64,000 nucleotides of DNA, taken from the NCBI GenBank assembly GCA_020161405.1, contig JAIUOD010000003.1, positions 1-64,000 on the forward strand, written 5' to 3'. Of the stretch, positions 7,221 through 16,306 are shown one piece after another. The position numbers and the translations under genes are program-made. The notes beneath the pieces were generated by a model that was given only the letters and a program-made list of their open reading frames with translations, ran no database searches and was not told the DNA's origin. Numbering within the stretch: position 1 is the stretch's first letter; each line of letters starts with the position of its first letter. The stretch comes from Pseudomonadota bacterium. Its GTDB lineage: Bacteria > Pseudomonadota > Alphaproteobacteria > Caulobacterales > Aquidulcibacteraceae.

Positions 7221-8639
7221 ATGTTAAAATTATTATTGGTTGCTGGCCTTGGCGCTGGCGCTGTTACTGCCGCGCCAAAAGTTGTGGAATTTTTGGATAA
7301 AGATAAAGCGGTACAGGTTCAAACCAATAATAATGAAATCAACCGAATTGTTCCACAAAGTAAAAGTGCGGCGATTGTTTCTTATGCGCCAATCGTGAAA
7401 AATGCATCGGGTGCGGTTGTAAATGTTTATGCGCGATCCGTCCAAAAGGGCAGGGTGGCGATTGACCCATTTTGGGGGCCATTCCAAATCCCTGATAGGG
7501 CATCACAATCCCAAGGTTCGGGGGTTATTGTTCGTGAAGATGGTGTAATCGTAACCAATAATCACGTTGTAGCGGGTGCGCAGGAATTACAGGTCTTACT
7601 TGGTGATAAGCGTGAATATAGCGCCAAAGTTTTGGTTGCCGACCCGCGTTCTGACCTTGCGGTTTTGAAAATTGACACCAAGGGTGAAAAACTAACTGCA
7701 CTTAAGTTTGCTGATACTTCGGCGGCATTAGTTGGTGACCAAGTGCTTGCAATTGGTAATCCATTTGGGGTTGGTCAAACTGTAACCTCTGGTATTATTT
7801 CGGCATTGGCACGAACCGATGTGGGGATTACTGATTATTCATTCTTCATCCAAACTGATGCGGCGATTAATCCTGGTAATTCGGGCGGTGCGTTGGTTGA
7901 TATGCAAGGGAATTTGGTTGGTATTAATACTGCCATATTCTCTCAAAGTGGGTCATCGGCGGGTGTTGGTTTTGCCATTCCTGCGGAAATGGTGAAACGT
8001 GTGGTTGATGGTGTTCTTGCCAATGGGCGTATTATTCGCGCATGGACAGGGGTTAAGGGGCAAAATATCACGTCTGAAATGGCCCAAACCCTTAATTTAT
8101 CAAAACCGACAGGGGTTTTGATTACCGATATTTATCCAAATTCTGGCGCGGCAAATGCGGGCTTAAAGCGCGGCGATGTAATCACAAGTTTCAATGGAAC
8201 TGCGGTTGCCGATGAAGCGGGTCTAAGATATTTGGCGGCAACCAAGGCGCCAAATGATAAAGTGAATATTGAATATATACGCGGTGGTTCAAAATCAAAT
8301 GTTGAACTTAAACTTTCCGAACTTCCAGGTGGTAAAGCCGACGAAAAATTATTGAACGGCAATCATTCCTTTGGCGGCGCAAAAGTTGCGATTTTAACGC
8401 CTTCAATTGCTGATTCAAAAGGAATAGATCCATTTTTAAAAGGCATTGTAATCACCGAGATTGCCAATGGTTCAAATGCGCAGCAATCAGGGCTTAAAGC
8501 TGGTGATTTAGTATTGGATATTGATGGCAAAGCGATTAATGATATCCAAAGCCTTGAAAGCATGTTGGGAAAAAGCAAACAAGCAATACTAACTATTATG
8601 CGTGAAGGCAAAACAATTCGTGGGCCAATCATTTTGTGA
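7221..8639 (+). CDS. degP: HtrA/DegP-type periplasmic serine endoprotease
   Basis: About 472 residues. The N-terminus is a membrane-targeting stretch (MLKLLLVAGLGAGAVTAA). The trypsin-like domain carries the triad His about 115 (TNNHVVAG), Asp about 145 (RSDLAVLKID) and Ser about 221 (NPGNSGGALVD). Two PDZ domains follow (about 265-355 and 375-465), the layout of DegP, DegQ or MucD. These proteases degrade or refold damaged envelope proteins. ATG 7221 has GGAG 11 bases upstream; the alternative ATG 7197 would add 8 residues. The stop overlaps the rarA start by 4 bases, so the two genes are translationally coupled, an unusual partnership. Confidence 0.92.
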   Translation: MLKLLLVAGLGAGAVTAAPKVVEFLDKDKAVQVQTNNNEINRIVPQSKSAAIVSYAPIVKNASGAVVNVYARSVQKGRVAIDPFWGPFQIPDRASQSQGSGVIVREDGVIVTNNHVVAGAQELQVLLGDKREYSAKVLVADPRSDLAVLKIDTKGEKLTALKFADTSAALVGDQVLAIGNPFGVGQTVTSGIISALARTDVGITDYSFFIQTDAAINPGNSGGALVDMQGNLVGINTAIFSQSGSSAGVGFAIPAEMVKRVVDGVLANGRIIRAWTGVKGQNITSEMAQTLNLSKPTGVLITDIYPNSGAANAGLKRGDVITSFNGTAVADEAGLRYLAATKAPNDKVNIEYIRGGSKSNVELKLSELPGGKADEKLLNGNHSFGGAKVAILTPSIADSKGIDPFLKGIVITEIANGSNAQQSGLKAGDLVLDIDGKAINDIQSLESMLGKSKQAILTIMREGKTIRGPIIL

Positions 8640-9937
8640 GTGATTTATTCGGTGAAAATACCAAACAAGTCCAAACGGGCAAGGATAATCGCCCGTTATC
8701 CGAAAAACTGCGTCCAAAGCATTTAAGTGAAATAATCGGCCAAGATCAATTATTGGCAAAGGGTGCGCCAATTTACGAAATGGTGCAAAATCAAAGCCTT
8801 GCCTCTATGATTCTTTGGGGGCCTCCTGGGGTTGGTAAAACCACAATTGCAAGATTGCTTGCTAAAGAAGCGGGCTATGAATTTTTGCCAATTTCGGCGG
8901 TTTTTTCGGGCGTTGCGGATTTAAAAAAAGCATTTGAAACCGCGCAAACCTATCAAAAAATGGGTAAACGCACACTTTTATTTGTTGATGAAATCCATAG
9001 ATTTAACCGCGCACAACAAGATGGTTTCTTGCCTTATGTTGAAAGCGGGCTTGTAACTTTAATTGGTGCGACCACTGAAAATCCAAGTTTTGAACTTAAT
9101 GGCGCTGTTTTATCGCGCGCGCGTGTCTTTGTTTTAAATCGCCTTGAAGATGATGCCTTAAGCGAATTAATCACCCGCGGTGAGTTGGCATTTGATAGGG
9201 GCGGGGCATTTGATGAAAATGCGCGCAAGGCCTTAATTGCCATTTGTGATGGTGATGGGCGCTATATTTTAAATCTTGTTGGTGAAATATTGGGTTTAAA
9301 ATCTGGCGCAATTAATGAGGATGATGTCGCAAAATTTGCGCAGCGCAAGCCCCAAGCCTATGATAAAAATCGTGATGAACATTATAATTTAATTTCCGCG
9401 CTTCATAAATCTGTGCGTGCCTCTGACCCCGATGCGGCGCTTTATTGGCTTGCAAGGATGTTAAATGGTGGTGAAAACCCGCTTTTTATTGCGCGCCGAT
9501 TAATTCGCATGGCATCCGAAGATATTGGCCTTGCTGAACCCGGTGCATTGGCGGTTACAATTGCCGCGCGCGATGCATATGAAATGCTTGGCAGCCCTGA
9601 AGGGGAATTGGCATTGGCACAGGCGACATTGCATCTTGCCTGTTGCCCCAAATCTAATGCGGCCTATGTGTCATTTAAAAGTGCGATGGCATTGGCAAAA
9701 TCAACCCAAGGTGAAATGCCGCCCAAACATTTCCTTAATGCGCCAACTAAAATGATGGGTGATTTAGGCTATGGCAAAAATTACCAATATGACCATGATG
9801 TAGAAGGCGGCGTTTCTGGCCTTTCTGGCTTCCCAGAGCGGATGGGGCAACCAGTTTTATTCGAACCAAAAGAAATTGGCGCGGAGGCAAGGATTGTTCC
9901 CAAACTTGAAGAATGGCGAAGATTACGCAAAAAATGA
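8636..9937 (+). CDS. rarA: Replication-associated recombination protein A (AAA+ ATPase)
   Basis: This 433-residue protein of the RarA/MgsA/WRNIP1 family has Walker A GPPGVGKT at 62-69 and Walker B LLFVDEIHRF at about 114-123. The sensor region is GATTENPSFELN and the C-terminal tetramerisation part contains NGGENPLFIARRLIRMASEDIGLA. RarA acts at stalled replication forks together with SSB and the recombination machinery. It begins with GTG inside the degP stop region (4-base overlap), and its own stop overlaps the AraC gene start (ATGA), so degP-rarA-araC look like one transcript. Confidence 0.95.
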   Translation: MSDLFGENTKQVQTGKDNRPLSEKLRPKHLSEIIGQDQLLAKGAPIYEMVQNQSLASMILWGPPGVGKTTIARLLAKEAGYEFLPISAVFSGVADLKKAFETAQTYQKMGKRTLLFVDEIHRFNRAQQDGFLPYVESGLVTLIGATTENPSFELNGAVLSRARVFVLNRLEDDALSELITRGELAFDRGGAFDENARKALIAICDGDGRYILNLVGEILGLKSGAINEDDVAKFAQRKPQAYDKNRDEHYNLISALHKSVRASDPDAALYWLARMLNGGENPLFIARRLIRMASEDIGLAEPGALAVTIAARDAYEMLGSPEGELALAQATLHLACCPKSNAAYVSFKSAMALAKSTQGEMPPKHFLNAPTKMMGDLGYGKNYQYDHDVEGGVSGLSGFPERMGQPVLFEPKEIGAEARIVPKLEEWRRLRKK

Positions 9938-10713
9938 ATATAATATATCAAATAAAACATGTTCGTTTTAATAATTTATGGGTTGATATACCTTTGGTGG
10001 CTTTTGTTAAACAGGGCATAAAAAAGGTCTATTTTAATGACGAAATATATGAAATAAACGAAGGTGAAATGGTGATTTTGCCAAATGGTGTTGATTTTCA
10101 TAGTGAAAATATACCCAATCAAAACGGCATATATGAAGCCTGTTGTTTAAATATCGAAAGTGATTTCTTTATAAAGGCAAATAAGCATTTTGATATTATC
10201 ACACAAGAAAAGCCCACGCCCTTAAAAATCACGAATGGTGTTGAAGATATTGCAAATGCATTCTTTAATATTGAAAAATCACCAAATTCCCAAAACATCC
10301 CCGATGAAATTTTGCAATTACGTAAGCAAGAATTAGTATTCTGGCTTGCAAAACATAATTATTTTTTCCCAATCAATAAAAATAATAATATTAAATCTGT
10401 GGTTTCACGAATTATTTTTAGTGATATTTCATTTGAATGGACTTTGGAATTAATTGCCAAAAAAATGGGGATTGGGGTTTCCAACTTACGCCAAAAATTA
10501 GCGCAAGAAGGCACAAGTTTTCAAAAAATAATAATTGAAGCGCGCATGATTCAAACCCTTGAATTGATACAAACCACAAATAAATCAATCACTAATATTG
10601 CATTTTGTGTTGGCTATTCATCGGTTTCTCGCTTTAGTGAACGTTTTAAAAACCGCTTTGGAATCTCACCAAAAACATTATCATTGCACGAGAAAAATAT
10701 CATTAAAGGATAG
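9934..10713 (+). CDS. AraC-family transcriptional regulator
   Basis: About 259 residues. The N-terminal half is an AraC cupin-like sensor region (VYFNDEIYEINEGEMVILPNG). The last 100 residues form the double helix-turn-helix: the first at about ISFEWTLELIAKKMGIGVSNL, the second around SITNIAFCVGYSSVSRFSERF, followed by KNRFGISPKTL. ATG 9934 overlaps the rarA stop; an in-frame ATG at 9913 is a poorer choice. Unusually many Asn and Lys codons make it more AT-rich than rarA, which could mean acquisition. The PEBP-like gene just downstream is a possible target, but that is inference. Confidence 0.88.
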   Translation: MNIIYQIKHVRFNNLWVDIPLVAFVKQGIKKVYFNDEIYEINEGEMVILPNGVDFHSENIPNQNGIYEACCLNIESDFFIKANKHFDIITQEKPTPLKITNGVEDIANAFFNIEKSPNSQNIPDEILQLRKQELVFWLAKHNYFFPINKNNNIKSVVSRIIFSDISFEWTLELIAKKMGIGVSNLRQKLAQEGTSFQKIIIEARMIQTLELIQTTNKSITNIAFCVGYSSVSRFSERFKNRFGISPKTLSLHEKNIIKG

Positions 10714-10783
10714 TTTTTTATCAAAATAGGCAAGAAATTTGTGATTTTATCATCTAAAGTATTTTCAAAACAATGAGGGTAAA

Positions 10784-11329
10784 ATGTCAAAAAAAATAAT
10801 TGCTTTAAGTGTAATCGCGTCAATATTTTCATTCGCAAATTTTGCACAGGCGAAAATGGCGCTAAAATCGCAAACAATTGCTGAAAACAAGGTGCTTAAA
10901 AATGATCAAGTATTTTCGGGTTTTGGCTGTACAGGTAAGAATATTTCACCGCAATTAAGCTGGTCTGGTGCACCTGCTGCAACCAAAAGCTATGCAATTA
11001 TGGCTTATGACCCTGATGCGCCAACCGGTTCGGGCTGGTGGCATTGGGTGGCGTTTAATATACCAAGGGACACAAATTCTGTTGCCGAAAATTTTGGCGC
11101 TTCTGACCATGATGGAATAATTCAAAGCCGAACTGACTTTGGCACTTATGGCTTTGGCGGAGCATGCCCACCTGTTGGCGATAAAGCACATCGCTATAAA
11201 TTCACTGTCTATGCTTTGAAAGTTGAAAAACTGCCACTTGATAAGGATGCAAGTGCGGCAATGGTTGGCTATATGGTGCGCGCAAATGCACTAGATAGCG
11301 CAACAATAACCGCAAAATATGGACGCTAA
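10784..11329 (+). CDS. YbhB/YbcL family PEBP-like secreted protein
   Basis: This 181-residue protein has a signal peptide (MSKKIIALSVIASIFSFANF, cleavage near AQAK). The mature part has the PEBP/Raf-kinase-inhibitor-like motifs NISPQLSWSGAP, MAYDPDAPTGSGWWHWVAFNIP and the late GPCPP-equivalent GGACPPVGDKAHRYKFTVYAL. Bacterial members bind small anionic ligands and their role is mostly unknown. A GAGGG Shine-Dalgarno precedes ATG 10784. It is a separate gene 70 bases after the AraC regulator. Confidence 0.9.
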   Translation: MSKKIIALSVIASIFSFANFAQAKMALKSQTIAENKVLKNDQVFSGFGCTGKNISPQLSWSGAPAATKSYAIMAYDPDAPTGSGWWHWVAFNIPRDTNSVAENFGASDHDGIIQSRTDFGTYGFGGACPPVGDKAHRYKFTVYALKVEKLPLDKDASAAMVGYMVRANALDSATITAKYGR

Positions 11330-11389
11330 TAAAATTCGAATTGGTATTTTATAATTGCGCCAATGGGTTAAAATATATATTTATATTAT

Positions 11390-13462
11390 ATGCGCCCAAA
11401 TTATCTTAACCCGCTTTTTTTGCCCATCACCAAATTAAATGGTGTTGGGCCGAAAATTGCGCCATTACTTGCCAAGGCGATTGAGGGTGAAATTGTGCGC
11501 GATGCGGCATTTCATTTGCCATCCAACCTTATTGATAGGCGTTTTAATTCAAAAATTTCCGATGCGCCAATTGGCATAAGTGCCAATTTTGAAGTTGAAA
11601 TCCTTTCCCATGAAAACGCCCATAAGCACCGCCCATATCGCGTGATTGTCTCCGATGATACGGGCTTTATGACGCTTGTATTTTTCAATCCTAATCCAAA
11701 ATTTTTAAAGGCGCGTTTGCCAATTGGTGAAAAGCGTGTGGTTTCGGGTGAAGTTGTTGAAAAATTTAATGAAAAACAAATGGTGCATCCATCGCGCATT
11801 TTAAATTTGGGTGATGAAGCGCTTAATGTGGCATTTGAAACCATTTATCCCAATACTGGCGGACTGTCGCAGAAAACGCTTGGCAAAATCTGCCATGAAG
11901 CGGCGGGTTTGGTAAATATTCCTGTTGAATGGATTGATGAAAATCTTTTAAAGCGCGAAAAATGGGGCAGTTTTAATGATGCGATTAAAGCAATTCATAA
12001 CCCGCAAAATCCCGATGAAATAAAGCCCGAATTTTGGGCACGCCGCCGCCTTGCTTATGATGAGGCATTGGCGCGGCAGGTTTTGATAAATCTAAATTCG
12101 GTGCGCCGTAGGAAGGTGCAGGCATTTCCATTGATTGATAAAACAGGTCTTACCCAAAAATTCCTGTCACAATTGCCATATTCGCCAACCAATGCACAAA
12201 ATCGCGCTTTCAAACAAATTGAAGATGACTTGGCGCAAAACATTCCGATGATGCGCCTTTTGCAAGGGGATGTGGGGGCGGGAAAAACCCTTGTTGCGGC
12301 ATATTCAATGGTGCGGGCGGCGGATAATCAAATGCAATCATGTTTAATGGCGCCCACCGAAATTTTGGCGCGCCAACATTTTGCCAATTTGCAACCTTTA
12401 TTGGCGCAAATTGGAATTGAATGTAAAATCCTAACGGGTCGTGATAAGGGGTTGAAACGCAAAGAAATTTTGCAATCACTTGCGAGTGGTGAAACTAAAA
12501 TCCTAATCGGCACACACGCATTATTCCAAGAAGGAGTGGAATTTCACAATCTTGGCCTTGTGATAATTGATGAACAGCATCGATTTGGCGTAAATGCGCG
12601 CCGTAGCCTGATGCAAAAGGGGATAATGCCCCATGTTTTAACCATGAGTGCGACCCCAATCCCGCGCACACTTGCAATGGCGCTTTATGGCGATATGGAT
12701 ATTTCGATTTTGGACGAAAAACCCGCCAATCGTGTACCAATTGACACGCTTTTGTTTGATTTAGAGCGTTTGGATGAAATAGAGGCGGCGGTTGCGCGCG
12801 CAATTAAAAATGATGACCGCGTCTATTGGGTGTGCCCATTGGTTGAAGAAAGCGAAAAATTAGAAATCTCAAACGCCACGGAACGGTTTAATCAATTAAA
12901 AAAGCGCTTTGGCAATTTGGTTGAAATTGTTCATGGTCAAATGAAACCCGTCGAAAAAGAAGCCGCAATGGCGCGTTTTAAAGATGGTGATGCCAAAATC
13001 TTGGTAGCAACAACTGTTATTGAGGTTGGGGTGGATGTTAAAGAAGCTAGCATAATAATAATCGAACATGCCGAACGTTTCGGTCTTGCACAGCTTCATC
13101 AATTGCGCGGGCGGGTTGGGCGCGGTGATAAAAAGTCATTTTGTTTCTTGCTTTATCAAAGCCCACTTACCGAGAATGGCAAAATTCGCATGAAAAAATT
13201 GCGTGAAACTGATGATGGTTTCGCTATTGCCGAAACCGATTTTGAATTAAGGGGGGCGGGCGATATTTTGGGCCTAAAGCAAACAGGTCTACCTGATTTT
13301 AAATTTATTGATTTATTCTCCCATAAGGATTTAATGGAAATCGCGCGCCAAGATGCACGGCTTTTATTATCTCAAGACCCAAATCTTGAAAGCATGCGTG
13401 GAAAGGCCATTGGTGATTTGCTTGAATTATTTGAATTAAACAGCCAAATTATTGCAGATTAG
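11390..13462 (+). CDS. recG: ATP-dependent DNA helicase RecG
   Basis: This 690-residue protein has the usual RecG length and order. An N-terminal wedge/OB domain (about 1-200) is followed by helicase motif I GDVGAGKT at about 293-300, the DEQH-box IIDEQHRFG at about 391-399, SATPIPRTLA in motif III, and motifs V-VI with TTVIEVGVDVKEA and QLRGRVGRG. RecG remodels stalled forks and Holliday junctions. The C-terminal RecG wedge interacts with the fork. The gene converges on ubiA with a 14-base overlap of the 3' ends, leaving no room for a terminator. Confidence 0.97.
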   Translation: MRPNYLNPLFLPITKLNGVGPKIAPLLAKAIEGEIVRDAAFHLPSNLIDRRFNSKISDAPIGISANFEVEILSHENAHKHRPYRVIVSDDTGFMTLVFFNPNPKFLKARLPIGEKRVVSGEVVEKFNEKQMVHPSRILNLGDEALNVAFETIYPNTGGLSQKTLGKICHEAAGLVNIPVEWIDENLLKREKWGSFNDAIKAIHNPQNPDEIKPEFWARRRLAYDEALARQVLINLNSVRRRKVQAFPLIDKTGLTQKFLSQLPYSPTNAQNRAFKQIEDDLAQNIPMMRLLQGDVGAGKTLVAAYSMVRAADNQMQSCLMAPTEILARQHFANLQPLLAQIGIECKILTGRDKGLKRKEILQSLASGETKILIGTHALFQEGVEFHNLGLVIIDEQHRFGVNARRSLMQKGIMPHVLTMSATPIPRTLAMALYGDMDISILDEKPANRVPIDTLLFDLERLDEIEAAVARAIKNDDRVYWVCPLVEESEKLEISNATERFNQLKKRFGNLVEIVHGQMKPVEKEAAMARFKDGDAKILVATTVIEVGVDVKEASIIIIEHAERFGLAQLHQLRGRVGRGDKKSFCFLLYQSPLTENGKIRMKKLRETDDGFAIAETDFELRGAGDILGLKQTGLPDFKFIDLFSHKDLMEIARQDARLLLSQDPNLESMRGKAIGDLLELFELNSQIIAD

Positions 13463-14399
13463 GCATATAAAACTTTATCGCAATATCAGCAATTTCAGCC
13501 GCTAAAATAGTTATTATTAACCAAATTCCCGACATTTTATTAGAACGGAATAATTTTGTATAATCCTTATCACCATTTTTAAGTGATAGGATTTGTTTAT
13601 TCAAATCTTGTTGGAAAATTGAAAAAAATGGTGCGCCAAACATAAGGGCAAGCCAATCTTTGCTTTGATAAAAAATTGCCGCCGCAAAAAAGAAACATGC
13701 CGCCCAATAGAAACGCTCACACCAATAAATTGCCTTATCGCCTAGACGTCTTGCGGTGGATTTAACGCCAATTAATGCATCATCTTGAATATCTGACATG
13801 GCATAAATTGTGTCATAACCCAATGTCCAAAAAATGGCGCCAAACCAAAATAAAAATACGGCGGGTGAAAGTGGTGCAACTGCGGCAAAGCCAACCAAAA
13901 TCCCCCAATTAAAAGTCATGCCAAGCCATGCCTGTGGCCACCATGTGATACGCTTCATAAAGGGATAGGCAATAACCATTGGAACACTTAAAAGTGCCAT
14001 AATTTGCGCGGGGCGTGGCAATAAGAGCAAAACCACAAGGCCAATGAATAATTGTATTACAAGCCAAATATAAGCTTGCTTAGTTGTGATTTGTCCACTT
14101 GGTAATGGGCGGTTTTTGGTGCGTTCAACTTGGGCATCAAAATCCTTATCTGCAATGTCATTAATTGTGCAACCTGCGCCGCGCATTGCGATTGCACCAA
14201 TTGCCCAAAGTGGAATTAATTGCAAATCAAGCCATGAAAAGCCAATTCCAATACGCCCTAATAATTGCCCCATAAGGCATGGCAAACCCAAAAGCCAAAA
14301 ACCAATTGGCCTATCAAAGCGTGAAAGCTGTAAATATGGACGCCATGATTTTGGCGCTTTATCAACTATTGAGGTTTGAATTGCATCAGGGGTTTTCAT
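13449..14399 (-). CDS. ubiA: 4-hydroxybenzoate polyprenyltransferase
   Basis: This 316-residue integral membrane prenyltransferase attaches the polyprenyl tail to 4-hydroxybenzoate in ubiquinone synthesis. The first Asp-rich motif is GAGCTINDIADKDFDAQVERT at about 94-114, and the second is around YDTIYAMSDIQDDALIGVKST. Seven to nine hydrophobic helices follow the family pattern. The protein starts with an N-terminal extension of about 20 polar residues. ubiD, another step of the pathway, lies at 50893-52422 and is not in the same operon. Confidence 0.95.
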   Translation of the reverse strand: MKTPDAIQTSIVDKAPKSWRPYLQLSRFDRPIGFWLLGLPCLMGQLLGRIGIGFSWLDLQLIPLWAIGAIAMRGAGCTINDIADKDFDAQVERTKNRPLPSGQITTKQAYIWLVIQLFIGLVVLLLLPRPAQIMALLSVPMVIAYPFMKRITWWPQAWLGMTFNWGILVGFAAVAPLSPAVFLFWFGAIFWTLGYDTIYAMSDIQDDALIGVKSTARRLGDKAIYWCERFYWAACFFFAAAIFYQSKDWLALMFGAPFFSIFQQDLNKQILSLKNGDKDYTKLFRSNKMSGIWLIITILAAEIADIAIKFYMPNLQ

Positions 14400-14578
14400 A
14401 AAATTGTGATAGCTATTTAAGCTTCAATATTAAAGCTGTTTTTCATGTAAGAAAAAATGTTTATAGATTGCATATTTCCGCTAAATTGTTAAATTGGTAA
14501 AAGTTTTCCATATTTTGAACATATTGTTTCTTCAATTTGTTTTTCTGAATATATCAAATTACTTATCTAAGGTGAAAA

Positions 14579-15409
14579 ATGAAGATTTTAAAATATTCAT
14601 CAATGACTGTTCTTTTAATTGCTGGCAACGCTTTCGCAGGGCAGTGTGAGGAGAATTTCGTTAAATCTGGTAATGCGTTTACTGGCAATGACTTTAAAAC
14701 AAGTGTTTCACTATCTGATATATCAACCCTTGATGCCTATGCCCAATTAAAGGCGGTTTCTATCAAAGATAATATGAATATTATTATTGATGAACCAAAA
14801 GAAGGCTCATTAATGGTTGAGGATCCTTCTGGTGGTGTGAAACGTGCCATTCCAATCACTTATGATATTACAAATGAAGGTAGTGTGGTTCGAATTGGCA
14901 TGTCAATTAAAACTGCTGCTGGTGTTATATCAAAAGCTGATGATATGAAGGGATTTATGTGCTCAACTTTATCAAATGTAAAAACTGGTAAAGCGGGCAA
15001 GATGGCGGCAAAAGGCGCGGGTTCGGTCGGCGTGGTTAATTCTGCGATGAAGGTTGATGCGGAAATGTTTTCACGCACTGTTTCACAAGAAGCCCAAGAA
15101 AATGAATCTATAATTGAACAACGCTATAAAAATAAAGTTCTAACTATTTCTGGGCGTATGGATTATGTAATTAAAGATGGCGATCAATATCGCATTGCTT
15201 TCATTACGCCTGATGCATCAAAAGAAACATTTAAACTTTCGAATGCGCCATATACTTATGTTGGAATTTCTTGCTATGCCGCCAAAGGTCAAAATGCCAA
15301 AGCATTATCATTACGCAAAAAAGACAGAATTGTAATGACGGGCACATTCTTCAAATATGACCAATTCCGTGATCATGTTTGGGTGCAAAATTGCAAATTT
15401 GAAAATTAA
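14579..15409 (+). CDS. Secreted hypothetical protein with possible OB-fold C-terminus
   Basis: This 276-residue protein has a short signal peptide (MKILKYSSMTVLLIAGNAFAG) followed by QCEENF. The second half reads VLTISGRMDYVIKDGDQYRIAFI, then VGISCYA and RKKDRIVMTGTFFKYDQF, ending VWVQNCKF. This is the strand pattern of tRNA_anti-like OB-fold proteins of the envelope. No enzyme motif is visible. An AAGGTG Shine-Dalgarno precedes ATG 14579. It is convergent with the flbY operon, and a two-hairpin repeat lies between the two. Confidence 0.6.
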   Translation: MKILKYSSMTVLLIAGNAFAGQCEENFVKSGNAFTGNDFKTSVSLSDISTLDAYAQLKAVSIKDNMNIIIDEPKEGSLMVEDPSGGVKRAIPITYDITNEGSVVRIGMSIKTAAGVISKADDMKGFMCSTLSNVKTGKAGKMAAKGAGSVGVVNSAMKVDAEMFSRTVSQEAQENESIIEQRYKNKVLTISGRMDYVIKDGDQYRIAFITPDASKETFKLSNAPYTYVGISCYAAKGQNAKALSLRKKDRIVMTGTFFKYDQFRDHVWVQNCKFEN

Positions 15410-15426
15410 AATTAATAATAAAGTGG

Positions 15427-15517
15427 CAAATTTTTAAAAACCACGCTTTTTAAAAATTTGTCGCCAATTGAAACTACCCCTAAAAGGTTTCACGCGTAGC
15501 GTGATATTTTAGGGGTA
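15427..15517 (-). repeat. Two-hairpin 3' element, copy 1 (after flbY)
   Basis: Read on the minus strand from the flbY stop, hairpin 1 comes first: outer arms 15507-15517 / 15475-15485 (11 bp, TACCCCTAAAA / TTTTAGGGGTA), with the inner stem CACGC-GTA-GCGTG. Hairpin 2 follows: arms 15447-15460 / 15427-15440, 14 bp perfect, loop GCGTGG on the minus strand. It begins 8 bases after the flbY stop. Its hairpin-1 core is the most diverged of the five copies. Confidence 0.75.
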
Positions 15518-15524
15518 AGGGGTA

Positions 15525-15974
15525 TTACGCCCTTCTATCCAACGCAATCGCAGATGTATCACGTTTTGGCCCTTCAATGCCGCGCAAAGATGGTGAATAG
15601 GCTTGTGGGGTTGGGCGCGCATTTGCCGCTTCGGTTGCGATAGCTTTTACAAGGCCTTCGGAAAGGGTTTTTCCGCGCTCTATTGCATCTTCATGAGCCG
15701 CCAAAATATCACGAAATCTTTTGGTTTCTTTTTTAAGTGTGTCTTTCAAATGAACATCAAGGCCATTTAATATATCAGGATTATTGGCAATGCGATTACA
15801 TTCAATCGTATAAGTTGCCGCAAGTCTTGACGCCTCATCATTCATTTTTGTGTATTCTTCTATGTCATTTGGCGAAAACATATTAACCTGCGCATCCGCA
15901 ATTTCAGCAAGGCGCTTGGTAAGTAATATCATTTGTTCAACCAAATCAGCAGCATTATTTGCAAGGATTGCCAT
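15525..15974 (-). CDS. flbY: FlbY/FlgN-like flagellar protein
   Basis: This 149-residue helical protein lies directly downstream of flgI and the rod-binding gene, the position of flbY in Caulobacter. The core from about residue 8 to 105 is a long amphipathic helical hairpin (VEQMILLTKRLAEIADAQV and KDTLKKETKRFRDILAAHE), as in FlgN-type export chaperones. The C-terminus is Pro/Ala-rich and loose. Family assignment comes from context plus shape, so a chaperone role is inferred. It abuts the upstream gene (its start at 15974 touches the stop there). A two-hairpin repeat follows the stop. Confidence 0.65.
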   Translation of the reverse strand: MAILANNAADLVEQMILLTKRLAEIADAQVNMFSPNDIEEYTKMNDEASRLAATYTIECNRIANNPDILNGLDVHLKDTLKKETKRFRDILAAHEDAIERGKTLSEGLVKAIATEAANARPTPQAYSPSLRGIEGPKRDTSAIALDRRA

Positions 15975-16306
15975 TATTGCCCCCCGTTTGCGAATGCATT
16001 TTTCGCCGCTTCTTGAATTTTAATCATTTCGCTTTTTACCGCATCACTTATTCCGATGCCGCCTGCTTGGGTAAAGCCTTTGGCATATTCATCGTATAGG
16101 AATGGTTTAAATGCGCGCTCGCCGGCGCCGCCGCCAAACATTGAATCTGAATTATCATTATCGGTATCTGAATAAGCCAATAATTGTGATAATGTCATTT
16201 GTTCAAATTCTTTGGCAACCCTATCAAGTTCGGTACTTGTTTTATTGCCAAGGGATCCAAGAGTTTGCGCAATAATATTATTGCTTATGCCTGTGTTATT
16301 CATCAC
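15974..16306 (-). CDS. Rod-binding protein (FlgJ N-terminal type)
   Basis: This 110-residue protein corresponds to the rod-binding half of FlgJ only. The hallmark is VAKEFEQMTLSQLLAYSD near residues 30-47, followed by FGGGAGERAFKPFLYDEYAKGF and AVKSEMIKIQE. The muramidase half found in enteric FlgJ is absent, as is normal in alphaproteobacteria. It caps the growing flagellar rod in the periplasm. It overlaps flgI by 4 bases (ATGATG at its start) and touches the flbY start. Confidence 0.88.
   Translation of the reverse strand: MMNNTGISNNIIAQTLGSLGNKTSTELDRVAKEFEQMTLSQLLAYSDTDNDNSDSMFGGGAGERAFKPFLYDEYAKGFTQAGGIGISDAVKSEMIKIQEAAKNAFANGGQ

Noticed and set aside
12210..12803. Open frames antisense to recG
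   Set aside because: recG motifs are continuous on the plus strand and the antisense frames have no recognisable content.
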